From assembly GCF_029224025.1 (NCBI RefSeq), contig NZ_CP119392.1:3991001-4055000 (forward strand): 64,000 nt of DNA, written 5' to 3'. This document shows, in pieces, positions 29,675 through 38,176 of the stretch. Origin of the DNA: Rhodanobacter sp. AS-Z3 (lineage in GTDB: Bacteria; Pseudomonadota; Gammaproteobacteria; Xanthomonadales; Rhodanobacteraceae). The position numbers and the translations under genes were made by a program. Each line of letters begins with the position of its first letter. Position 1 is the first letter of the stretch. The notes below the pieces were generated by a model. The model did not search any database. It was given only the letters and a program-made list of their open reading frames with translations, and was not told the origin of the DNA.

Positions 29675-32587
29675 GTGTCAACGGAGCATTCCCCCGTGTC
29701 AGCGAACCCGATCCCACTCGAGCGGCGTATCGGGCAACTGGTGAAACGCCTGATCGGGGCGCCCGACCTGCCTGCCTTTTCACGTTCCACGGCCGAGTTC
29801 CTTGAGGATGAGGGCCTGGTCAACGTGCTTGTCGGCTGGCACATCGCAGCGCCTGTTGCAGAGTTTCATGACGAGTCGCTTATCGGCGAAGGGGACCACG
29901 AGTTGGCCCAACGTGCGTGGAAAGCAAATGGCTGGTCGGTGGATGAGGCCCGGCATCGTATCGCGTGCGTGATCTATTCCGACCCGGGCCACTACGAGTT
30001 CGGCGTTGTTTGCGATGGAAGCGATGACTCGCGACCACGCATTGAGGAGCTGGCGGAACTGCTGGGACCGCTGGCCGAGACCATGTTCGAAAAATGCCAC
30101 GTGTCGGATTCGATGCAGCAGCTCGCCCATTCCGAGCAACTGCAGTCGGCCCTGTTCACGATCGCGGACATGGCCAGTTCGCAGATGGATCTGGTCGACA
30201 TGTTGCACGAACTGCACATCCTCGTCGGGCGTTTCATGTACGCCGAGAACTTTTACATTGCGCTCTACGATGAGCAACAGGACTCGCTTCGCTTCATCTA
30301 TCTCAAGGACACTACCGATCCAACCGTGCGCGACGCGAACGAGTTCATCCCGATGTCGGTGATGAAAGGTGGACTCACGTGGCACGTCATTCGTGACGGC
30401 AAGCCATTGATGGGAACGCTGGACGAGATCGATGCGCAGCTTGAAAGGCCAGCGCGCGATATTGGCATCGACTGCTTCGACTGGCTGGGAGTGCCTGCCA
30501 TCGTCGGTGATGTGGTGCGTGGTGTCCTGGTGGTGCAGAGCTACGTGGAACGGCCACGCTATACGCCCGCCGACAAGGCACTTCTCACCTACGTGGGTAG
30601 CCACATTGTCACTGCCGTGGATCGCAAGCTGGCCCGGGAAGAGCTGGAGCGCCGCGTGGCGCAACGCACCGAGGAACTCGAGCACAGCGTAAGGCTGCAG
30701 AAGGCACTGTTCCGCATTGCGGAGCTGTCGCATACCGCGAGGAATCTTGACGCGTTCTACGGTGCGGTTCACCAGGTCATAGGTGAGTTCTTCGACGCCC
30801 GCAACTTTTATATCGCCATGCTTTCGCAAGACGGCAAAATGCTGAACTTCCCGTACTTCGTGGATCAGTTCGACACCACGCCGAAGAGCCGCCCAGTGGG
30901 GCTCGGTATCACGGAGTACGGTTTGCGCTACGGCAAGCCTCTGAAGCTGGATATGCGCGATCCCGGCGACAGTGCCATGCTTGAAGACCTGCATAGGCGC
31001 GGTGAGGTGAAGCTTAGCGGAAAACAAAGTCTTGCCTGGCTCGGTGTGCCGCTGGTGGTGGACGAACGCGTCGTGGGACTGCTGGCGGTCCAGAGCTACG
31101 TTGAAGACGTCAGCTTCACCGAGCGGGACCGCGATATTCTGACCTTCATTTCCTACCAAATCGTCAATGGACTGGAGCGCCAACGCGCTGCGTCCGCATT
31201 GCTGAACGCCTACGGCGACCTTGAGCGCCGCGTTGACGAGCGAACGGCCGAGCTATCCGAGCAGATTGAAGTCCGCGAGCGCATCGAACAACGCCTCAAG
31301 CACCAGGTGCTGCATGACTCGCTCACCGGCCTGCCCAACCGCGCCTACCTGCGCGACCAGCTGGCGCGGGCAATGGCGCAGCACAAACGCGAACCCGGTT
31401 GCGACTTCGCTGTGCTGTTCATCGACCTGGACCGGTTCAAGGTCATCAACGACAGCGTGGGCCACCTTGTGGGCGATGCGCTGCTGAAAGAAGTCGCGCG
31501 TCGCCTGTCGCGCTGCGCCCGTAGCGGCCGCGACATGGTCGCCCGTCTTGGCGGAGACGAATTTGCCATCTACATGGAGGTCGACGGCACCGATGGTTCC
31601 GTGCGCATGGCGCAGCGGATCCTCGATGCGCTAAGCGAGCCCGTGCGCATCGAGGGCAAGGAACTGTTCACCGGCGCCAGCGTCGGTATTGCGATGTACG
31701 CGTCTCACTACACCTCACCCGAGGAAATTCTGCGCGACGCCGACATCGCGATGTACCGCGCCAAGGCGGGCGGGCGCCATCGCTTCGAGTTGTTCGACTC
31801 GCTGTTGCACGAGCAGGCACTGTCGCTATTGGAAGTAGAGAGTGACCTGCGTCGCGGCGTGACCCGGCATGAGTTCATCCCCTACTTCCAACCCATCGTC
31901 CGGCTGCTCGACGCCAGCATCGTCGGCTACGAAGCTCTGATGCGATGGAATCATCCGGACAAGGGCGTTCTTGCACCGGGCGTCTTCCTGCATGTTGCAG
32001 AGGCGAGCGGAATGATGGAGACGCTGGACTGGCAGATCTTCGAACGGGCCATGCGGGTGATCCCCGAGCTGTTGGAGCCCGGCCAATACGTCAATCTCAA
32101 TTTCTCCCCGCGCCATTTCCGCTCGCCTGAAATCGACGTTCGCTTTCTCGATCTGATTGCGACCTGCGGGGTCAGCCCGCGACAGGTTCGCATCGAAGTG
32201 ACCGAAGGCGCGCTACTGGAGAATCCCGACCAGATCACGGCCGTCTTCCGGCGCCTGCACAACAGTGGCGTAGAGATCGCCCTGGACGATTTCGGCACGG
32301 GTTACTCATCGTTGAGCTACCTTCACCGCTTCAGCATGCATACCCTTAAAATCGACCGCTCGTTCGTCTGCGACCTGCACGCCAACGAGGAACGAAGTAC
32401 CACCGCGGTGGTGCATGCAATCATGGCGTTGGCGAAATCCCAGCGGATGGAAGTGGTTGCCGAGGGCATCGAAACGTCGGAACAGCGCGAAGCACTGATG
32501 GCGCTTGGCTGCGAGCTTGGGCAGGGGTTCTACTTCGCCCGGCCACAATCGTTGGCTGCAATACTGGCTTCGCGTCAGCAGGACTGA
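29675..32587 (+). CDS. Dual-GAF GGDEF-EAL protein
   Basis: This 970-aa cytoplasmic protein has two GAF domains (about 150-320 and 345-500), joined and followed by coiled-coil segments, then GGDEF and EAL domains. GGDEF is intact from 626, but the inhibition site is altered: the expected arginine of RxxD is serine (SGRD). The EAL domain has EALMRW (from 753), DDFGTGYSS and LKIDRSF, so it may be an active phosphodiesterase. The start is a GTG with GGGAG upstream. It is the last chromosome-type gene; an interrupted integrase gene follows within 10 bp. Confidence 0.9.
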   Translation: MSTEHSPVSANPIPLERRIGQLVKRLIGAPDLPAFSRSTAEFLEDEGLVNVLVGWHIAAPVAEFHDESLIGEGDHELAQRAWKANGWSVDEARHRIACVIYSDPGHYEFGVVCDGSDDSRPRIEELAELLGPLAETMFEKCHVSDSMQQLAHSEQLQSALFTIADMASSQMDLVDMLHELHILVGRFMYAENFYIALYDEQQDSLRFIYLKDTTDPTVRDANEFIPMSVMKGGLTWHVIRDGKPLMGTLDEIDAQLERPARDIGIDCFDWLGVPAIVGDVVRGVLVVQSYVERPRYTPADKALLTYVGSHIVTAVDRKLAREELERRVAQRTEELEHSVRLQKALFRIAELSHTARNLDAFYGAVHQVIGEFFDARNFYIAMLSQDGKMLNFPYFVDQFDTTPKSRPVGLGITEYGLRYGKPLKLDMRDPGDSAMLEDLHRRGEVKLSGKQSLAWLGVPLVVDERVVGLLAVQSYVEDVSFTERDRDILTFISYQIVNGLERQRAASALLNAYGDLERRVDERTAELSEQIEVRERIEQRLKHQVLHDSLTGLPNRAYLRDQLARAMAQHKREPGCDFAVLFIDLDRFKVINDSVGHLVGDALLKEVARRLSRCARSGRDMVARLGGDEFAIYMEVDGTDGSVRMAQRILDALSEPVRIEGKELFTGASVGIAMYASHYTSPEEILRDADIAMYRAKAGGRHRFELFDSLLHEQALSLLEVESDLRRGVTRHEFIPYFQPIVRLLDASIVGYEALMRWNHPDKGVLAPGVFLHVAEASGMMETLDWQIFERAMRVIPELLEPGQYVNLNFSPRHFRSPEIDVRFLDLIATCGVSPRQVRIEVTEGALLENPDQITAVFRRLHNSGVEIALDDFGTGYSSLSYLHRFSMHTLKIDRSFVCDLHANEERSTTAVVHAIMALAKSQRMEVVAEGIETSEQREALMALGCELGQGFYFARPQSLAAILASRQQD

Positions 32588-32594
32588 GATCGCG

Positions 32595-32622
32595 ATGGGA
32601 ACAACGCCACAAAGAGGCCAGG
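32595..32622 (+). pseudogene. Possible 5' end of the disrupted integrase gene
   Basis: An ATG at 32595 begins a short frame (MGTTPQRGQ) that runs into the left end of the IS21 element. Joining it to the sequence right of the element, and removing 4 bp as an imperfect target duplication (CAGG versus CAGC), puts it in frame with the integrase (reading QEAANAVRELLAEA). This is inference: the duplication is not exact and no strong ribosome-binding site is visible. Confidence 0.35.
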
Positions 32623-32737
32623 TGTTGACGCCGGTTGAAAACTGACCACCAAAGAGGGGTTCTGCCGGTTCAAATGTGACCAGGGTGTTCAACCTAACCT
32701 GCTGAGCTTTTAACCAGCGGGGAAACGAGGTGATCAC

Positions 32738-34234
32738 ATGAGCATGTACGCCAAAGTCCGCCGGATGCACCTGCGCGAGAAGGTGCCGATCAACGAGATA
32801 GCCCGCCGCACGAGCCTGTCGCGCAACACGATCAGGAAGTGGCTCAAGGAGCCTGAGCGTAGCGAGCTGAAGTACGCACGACCGGGCGGATGGACCAAGC
32901 TCGATCCGTATGTCGACGAGGTCCGTCAGGCGCTGGAGACCGATGCCCACCGGCCCCGGCGGGATCGACGCACGCTGCTGCGATTGTTTGCCCAGATCAA
33001 GGCCAAGGGCTACGACGGCGGCTACTCGCAGCTGACCGAGCGCATCCGCCGGTGGCGCGCCGAGGCGGGCTCGGTGACGGCACGCTCGGCCTATGTGCCG
33101 CTGACGTTTGGTTGGGGCGAGGCGTACCAGTTCGACTGGAGCGAGGAAGGCATCGTGATCGGCGGCGTCTACCGCCGGATACGGCTGGCGCACATGAAGC
33201 TCTGTGCGAGCCGGGCGTTCTGGCTGGCGGCGTATCCCGGCGAAGGCCACGAGATGCTGTTCGATGCCCATACGCGATGCCTGACCGGTCTGGGAGGTGT
33301 GGCGCGGCGTGGCATCTACGACAACATGAAGACGGCCGTGGACAAGGTCGGCAAGGGCAAGGAGCGCATCGTCAACGCCCGCTTCGCGGCGATGTGTTCG
33401 CATTATCTGATCGACGCGGACTTCTGCAACGTCGCCGCCGGCTGGGAGAAGGGCCGTGTCGAGAAGGACGTGCAGGACAACCGCCGTGGCCTGTGGCAGG
33501 AGGCGCTGAGCGAGAGTTTCACCTCGTTCGCCGAGCTCAACGCGTGGCTGGCCGTTCGCTGCCCGCAGGCGTGGGCCGCTGCATCCCATCCGGACTATCC
33601 CGGCATGAGCGTGACCGAAGCGCACGAGCACGAGCAGCCGCACCTGATGCCGATGCCGAGCGCCTTCGATGGCTATGTTGAGATCGTCGCCCGGGTCTCC
33701 AGCACCTGCCTGGTCACGGTCAAGCGCAACCGCTACTCCGTGCCGTGCCACTTGGCCGGCCATCGCGTCAGCGCGCGGCTGTATCCCGAACGGATCGTGG
33801 TCTATGCCGAACAGCAGGCGGTGGCTGACCACCGGCGTGCACTGGATCGTGATCAGACGGTTTACGACTGGTTGCATTACGTGCCGCTGATCGAGCGCAA
33901 GCCGGGGGCGCTGCGCAATGGTGCACCGTTCGGCGGATTGCCCGATGCACTACGCACGCTGCAGCTGGCCTTGTTGCGTCGCCCTGGCGGTGATCGCGTC
34001 ATGGCTGAGGTCTTGGCGTGTGTACCGACCTTCGGTCTGGAGGCGGTGCTGGTCGCTGTCGAGCTGGTCATCGCCTCCGGCGCGATCAGTGTCGATCATG
34101 TGCGCAACGTGCTCGCACGGCTGCGCGAGACACCCACTCTCACGGTCGACACCGCGCTGCGTTTGCAGGAAGAGCCGCTAGCCGATCCCGACCGTTACGA
34201 CCAGCTGCGTCACATGGAGGTGAGCCATGACTGA
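32738..34234 (+). CDS. istA: IS21 transposase IstA
   Basis: This 498-aa protein begins with a helix-turn-helix (VPINEIARRTSLSRNTIRKWL), then an RNase-H-like DDE integrase core. YQFDWSE contains the first aspartate and the RGIYDNMKTAVD segment the second. GWEKGRVEKDVQDNR contains the glutamate. The C-terminal IstA domain follows. The frame is intact. Its end overlaps the istB start (ATGACTGA) by 8 bp, as in functional IS21 elements. Confidence 0.95.
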   Translation: MSMYAKVRRMHLREKVPINEIARRTSLSRNTIRKWLKEPERSELKYARPGGWTKLDPYVDEVRQALETDAHRPRRDRRTLLRLFAQIKAKGYDGGYSQLTERIRRWRAEAGSVTARSAYVPLTFGWGEAYQFDWSEEGIVIGGVYRRIRLAHMKLCASRAFWLAAYPGEGHEMLFDAHTRCLTGLGGVARRGIYDNMKTAVDKVGKGKERIVNARFAAMCSHYLIDADFCNVAAGWEKGRVEKDVQDNRRGLWQEALSESFTSFAELNAWLAVRCPQAWAAASHPDYPGMSVTEAHEHEQPHLMPMPSAFDGYVEIVARVSSTCLVTVKRNRYSVPCHLAGHRVSARLYPERIVVYAEQQAVADHRRALDRDQTVYDWLHYVPLIERKPGALRNGAPFGGLPDALRTLQLALLRRPGGDRVMAEVLACVPTFGLEAVLVAVELVIASGAISVDHVRNVLARLRETPTLTVDTALRLQEEPLADPDRYDQLRHMEVSHD

Positions 34235-35053
34235 AGTCATCGCCGATCTGAAGGCGCTCAAGCTGCACGGCATGGCACAGGCCTATGGCGAGTTGCTTGA
34301 ACAAGGCGGCACCGCCGCCATGCAAGCCTCGCACTGGCTGATCGAGCACCTGCTTCAAGCGGAGCACACCTATCAAGCTATGCGCACCATCGCCTACCAG
34401 ATGCATACCGCGCGTTTCCCGATCCACCGGGATCTGGCCAGCTTCGACTTCGCCAGCGCCAAGGTCGACCAAGCAATCGTCAACCAGCTCGCCACGTTGG
34501 CCTTCACCGACACCGCGCACAACGTCGTGCTGGTCGGTGGCACCGGTACCGGCAGACGCACCTGGCCACCGCGCTGGGCATCAGCGCCATCCAGCATCAC
34601 GGCAAGCGCGTGCGCTTCTACTCCACTGTCGAGCTGGTCAATACACTGGAACTGGAGAAGGCTGCCGGCAAGCAGGGGCGCTTGGCCTATACGCTGATGC
34701 GCATGGATCTGGTGATCCTGGATGAGCTCGGCTATCTGCCGTTCTCGCAGGCCGGCGGTGCCTTGCTCTTCCACCTGTTGTCCAAGCTCTACGAGCACAC
34801 CAGCGTGATCATCACCACCAACCTGACCTTCGCCGAATGGGCCACCGTCTTCGGTGATGCCAAGCTCACCACCGCCTTGCTCGACCGGCTGACCCACCAC
34901 TGCCACATCGTGGAGACCGGCAACGCGTCCTATCGCTTCCGCCACAGCAGCGCCACCGCCAAGGCGAAAATCAGCTCACGCGAGCGGACACGCAAGCGGG
35001 GCGACGGCAGTGTCGACACCGTCGGAACCGAAGAGGTCATCGATCCGTTCTGA
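34227..35053 (+). pseudogene. istB: Frameshifted IstB helper ATPase of IS21 copy 1
   Basis: IstB is the AAA+ ATPase that activates IstA. The first frame runs to 34697, and the rest of the protein ([12 protein letters not shown] onward, ending at 35053) is in another frame. The shift is at the Walker A motif near 34551-34557: the sequence reads GGTGTGR where [14 protein letters not shown] is expected, consistent with loss of a single A from the AAG lysine codon. Walker B ([12 protein letters not shown]) is intact in the downstream frame. The gene should be inactive. Confidence 0.9.
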
Positions 35054-35160
35054 GCGTCAGCGATCTATACTTATCCACAGCCGAGGGGTCTCCCCTCGGC
35101 TTCCTTGCCCTGGTCAGTTTTCAACCGGCAGAGGGGGTCAGTTTTCAACCGGCGCCAACA

Positions 35161-36174
35161 CAGCAGGCGGCCAACGCCGTGCGCGAACTGCTGGCCGAAG
35201 CGGCCGCTGCCAACACCACGCGAAGTTACGCTGCCGCCCTGCGCTATTGGGTCGGTTGGCACCAAGCACGATTTGGCGTGGAGATGACGCTGCCGGTCAG
35301 CGAAACCGTGGCTATCCAGTTCCTGGTCGACCACATTCAGCGCAAGAACAAGTCCGGTCTGGTCAGCGAGTTGCCGCCGGCGATTGATCAGGTATTAGTC
35401 ACGGCCGGGCTTAAGGCGAAACTTGGGCCGCTCAAACTCTCGACCGTGACCCAACGCGTGGCCGTGCTGTCGACGGCGCACAAACTCAAGCGTCTGACCA
35501 ATCCGTGCGAGTCGGCCAGCGTACGCACGTTATTGAGCCGCGCGCGCCGTGCCTCGGTCAAACGCGGCGAGCGACCCACCAAGAAGATTGCTATCACACG
35601 GCCGGAGCTTGAGGCCATGCTGGCCACCTGCGATGACTCACTCGAAGGTTTGCGCGATCGCGCCCTGCTCTGCTTTGGCTTCGCCAGTGGCGGACGCCGG
35701 CGCAGTGAGATAGCCGCCGCGGATAAGCGCGACCTGCGCAAGACCGGCGAGGATGGCTATATCTATCGGCTTGAGTATTCGAAGACGCAGCAAGCCGGCG
35801 TGACGGTGGATTCGACACCGGACAAACCGATCTTGGGAATTAGCGCCCGGGCGCTCTCGGCGTGGCTGGAGGCGGCGGGAATAAATGAGGGGGCGATTTT
35901 TCGGCGGATATGGAAGGATCGGGTCGGCCCTGCCCTCTTACCGGGTTCGGTGGCGACGATCGTCAAGAGACGGGCCACACTTGCGGGGCTTGATGGGGAC
36001 TTTGGAGCGCATAGCCTGAGGTCGGGCTTCGTGACGGAGGCGGGCAAGCAAGGCGTGCCGTTACCGGCGGTGATGGCTATGACGGAACATCGTTCCGTAG
36101 CCAGCGTTATCGGGTATTTTCAATCTGGAAGTGCCGCCGACAACCCGGCTTCCCGCCTATTGGATCGCAACTGA
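35161..36174 (+). pseudogene. Tyrosine recombinase/integrase, 5' end lost to IS21
   Basis: The frame is open from the IS21 right end to 36174; an internal GTG at 35179 could start a 331-aa protein. The N-terminal domain has the SAM-like core-binding pattern NTTRSYAAALRYWVGW. The catalytic domain shows the first arginine in SGGRRRSEI, HSLRSGF (H-x-x-R), a histidine in TEHRS and the nucleophile tyrosine in VIGYFQ, so active-site residues are complete. The protein may still be made from the GTG. It lies just behind a GGDEF-EAL gene and likely marks the left edge of the island. Confidence 0.8.
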
Positions 36175-36230
36175 GACGGTGAGGCGCCGTGGTGAATTGA
36201 CCATGACTTCGCTCAAGGGAAAAGATATCC

Positions 36231-36488
36231 ATGGATGTCGTGCACTGGTGGTTTTGGCCGTCCATCGGCGTGAGCTTGGCTGCCTTAGCCCTTTACTTGG
36301 GCTTGCGCTGTCGGCGGCGGGATACCCGCGCGTCGCATGGCGGAATTGCAATTGGGGGAAACAACTACGGCACGGCTGTGACCAAACGCTCCGAGCATTC
36401 GCGCCCGCCCAGTGAAACTTGGACGCTCGTGGTGGCCATTGTCTCTTGTGCGGTGGCGAATCTCGCTTGGCTGTTTCCGCGGTCTTGA
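36231..36488 (+). CDS. Small membrane protein with GGNNYG motif
   Basis: This 85-aa protein has an N-terminal membrane helix (about 5-24), a basic turn (RCRRRD), the motif GGIAIGGNNYGT (37-48) and a second hydrophobic segment (65-81). ATG 36231 has AAGGGAAAAG upstream. The next gene starts 3 bp after its stop and shares the motif, so the two act together or arose by duplication. I recognise no family. It directly follows the integrase. Confidence 0.6.
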   Translation: MDVVHWWFWPSIGVSLAALALYLGLRCRRRDTRASHGGIAIGGNNYGTAVTKRSEHSRPPSETWTLVVAIVSCAVANLAWLFPRS

Positions 36489-36491
36489 TGC

Positions 36492-36752
36492 ATGTGGTCT
36501 TGGCTGCGCAATTTGCTACCTCATAAACGCGGCGGCGCCCTTGGCGCATCAGCGGACGGCGCAGCGCAGGCTGCCACGGGCGGCGTGGCGATCGGTGGAA
36601 ACAATTACGGTTCAATCTTTACAGGACCGGTCAACATCCCTTCACGCGAAGAACCCGGCGAGGATGCCGCGTGGGCCGAAGGCCTGGTCCTGTGCGAACG
36701 CCTCTTTCGGCAGATCGCCCACGCACGCTTTGACAGTTCCACGGTCGTCTGA
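36492..36752 (+). pseudogene. Second GGNNYG-motif gene, truncated by IS3
   Basis: The 86-residue frame begins MWSWLRNLLPHKRG and contains GGVAIGGNNYGSIFTG (30-45), close to the motif of the preceding gene. It then has an acidic helix (WAEGLVLCERLFRQIAHARF) and ends at the left end of an IS3 element (about 36747), so the true C-terminus is missing. No continuation is visible right of the element. Function is unknown. The shape, an N-terminal glycine-rich motif then a helical start, could belong to a longer effector or regulatory protein. Confidence 0.6.
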
Positions 36753-36786
36753 CCTTGCCCTCGAATTCCGTACCCCATAACCGAGG

Positions 36787-37683
36787 TCATGAGCTGGCTT
36801 GTTTGGTCTGATCGTTCAGCCAGTGTTGCTCGAACTGCATCGGGCTGACGTAGTTCAAGGTGGAGTGTAATCGGGACTGGTTGTACCAGAGGATCCAGGC
36901 AATCGTTTCATCCTTGGCATGACGGCGAGTAATCAAGCGTTGACCGTGCAACCGTTCCACCTTCAGTGAGCCGAACAGCGTTTCGCTGCAGGCATTGTCC
37001 CAGCAGTTGCCACGCCGACTCATCGAGGCGGTGATGCCACAGTCTTTGAGTCCGTTTCGGAAGTCTTCACTGGCGTATTGGCTGCCGCGGTCACTGTGGA
37101 AAATCAATCCGGCGTCCTTGTCGGGATGGCGCCTAAACCATCCCATGCGCAGTGCATCGATCACGAGGTCGCGGGTCATGTCCGCGCGCATCGACCAACC
37201 CACGACCTGACGGCTGAATAGGTCGATCACCACGGCCAGGTACAGCCAACCTTCGTCGGTGGGAATGTAGGTGATGTCACCCACCCAGACCTAGTCCGGC
37301 TTGGCCACGGTGAACTGGCGGTCGAGCAGATTCGGCGCGATCGGCAGATCGTGGTTGCTGTCGGTGGTGACCTTGAACCGCTTCTTGCCCTTGGCGCGAA
37401 TGCCGTGCTCACGCATCAGCGCCTGCAGTCGCTGCTTGCCGACGCGCATGCCGTTCTTGCGTAGTTCACGCCAGATGCTTGGCCTGCCGTAAGCACGCTT
37501 CGTCTGAGCGTGAATCGCCTTGATGTGCACCAATAGCGCGTCGTCACTCAGGTGGCGGCGTGGCGTCTCGCTGGCCTGCCGCGCCACATGCCCGTGGTAG
37601 CCGGTGACGCTCACTTCAAGCAACCGGCATTGCACGGTAATCGGCCACCTCTGGCGGTGACGCTGGATGAAGGCGTACTTCAC
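36787..37683 (-). pseudogene. IS3 transposase OrfB with amber codon
   Basis: The 298-codon frame encodes an IS3 DDE transposase: HTH_21 region (RAYGRPSIWREL), then WVGDITYIPTDEGWLY (first D), FHSDRGSQYAS (second D) and the downstream glutamate in NACSETLFGSLKVE. It is split by TAG at 37291-37293, reading AKPD-stop-VWVGD where glutamine (CAG) is conserved. Otherwise the frame is intact, so this is a single recent nonsense change. Confidence 0.9.
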
Positions 37684-37973
37684 TTCGCTACCTTGGCGAA
37701 GTACGCCGTCGCTTTTCCCAGGATATCGCGCTCCATCTTCACCCGAGCCAGCTCGGCACGCAGCCGGGCAATCTCCATCTGTTCAGCGCTCACCGGCTTG
37801 CTGTCGGCACCCTTGAGCTGGCTTTGCCGGCTCAATTTGACCCAGTTGAACAGCGTCTCCTCAACGAGCCCCAGCGTCTTGGCCACCGAGGCTTGGCTTT
37901 GACCACCCTCGACCAGCCGCACCGCTTCTTGCTTGAATTCGAGCGTGTAGCGCGCTCGTGCTGTCTTCGTCAT
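37680..37973 (-). CDS. IS3 transposase OrfA
   Basis: This 97-aa protein has the helix-turn-helix of IS3 OrfA proteins (RYTLEFKQEAVRLVEGGQ, then SVAKTLGLVEETLFNWVK) and a leucine-zipper-like tail (IARLRAELARVKMERDIL). It overlaps the orfB start by 4 bp (37680-37683), the position where the family produces its fusion transposase by frameshifting. It is intact. Confidence 0.92.
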   Translation of the reverse strand: MTKTARARYTLEFKQEAVRLVEGGQSQASVAKTLGLVEETLFNWVKLSRQSQLKGADSKPVSAEQMEIARLRAELARVKMERDILGKATAYFAKVAK

Positions 37974-38176
37974 GTCGTTCTCCTTGCGTGGATTGAATCA
38001 CACGGCAAGGGGTACGTTTCTCGGGGGCAAGGTCAGACCTGAGTGCGCCAAACCGTCGATCGAACTATCGATTTTTCGTAGAAATACCGAAATGTTTGCG
38101 CGGACGTATGGACGTCCGTTCCAGATTCAATAGATCAGAGCATCCCTATTTGATAGCCCCCTCGACGAGGGATTTG

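Larger units (their letters stand above)
32623..35160 (+). mobile_element. IS21-family element, copy 1
   Basis: The 2,538-bp element starts TGTTGACGCC and ends GGCGCCAACA. Both ends carry two copies of a GCCGGTTGAAAACTGACC-like repeat, the multiple terminal repeats usual in IS21. It encodes IstA and a broken IstB. A clear target duplication is missing; CAGG/CAGC at the flanks is the closest. It interrupts the 5' end of a tyrosine-recombinase gene. With IstB frameshifted, the copy is probably immobile unless helped in trans. Confidence 0.9.
36747..38038 (-). mobile_element. IS3-family element (copy C)
   Basis: Inverted ends match well: GTCTGACCTTGCCCTCG at the left and its near complement at 38022-38038. 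The element carries orfA and orfB on the minus strand. orfB contains an in-frame amber codon. No target duplication is visible, so one flank may have been rearranged. It interrupts the second GGNNYG gene. Confidence 0.88.

Noticed and set aside
32306..33877. Minus-strand frame (523 codons) crossing the GGDEF-EAL end and IS21
   Set aside because: It spans a junction between chromosome and an IS element and is antisense to both IstA and the EAL domain, so it cannot be an evolved gene.
36747..38038. Target-site duplication for IS3 copy C
   Set aside because: The 3-4 bases flanking the inverted ends do not match (left GTC, right CTG beyond the matched ends), so no duplication is claimed.
38159..38171. 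Short hairpin CCCTCGACGAGGG as terminator of the FMN oxidase gene
   Set aside because: The stem is only six base pairs and no T-run follows on the minus strand, so it is too weak to call.
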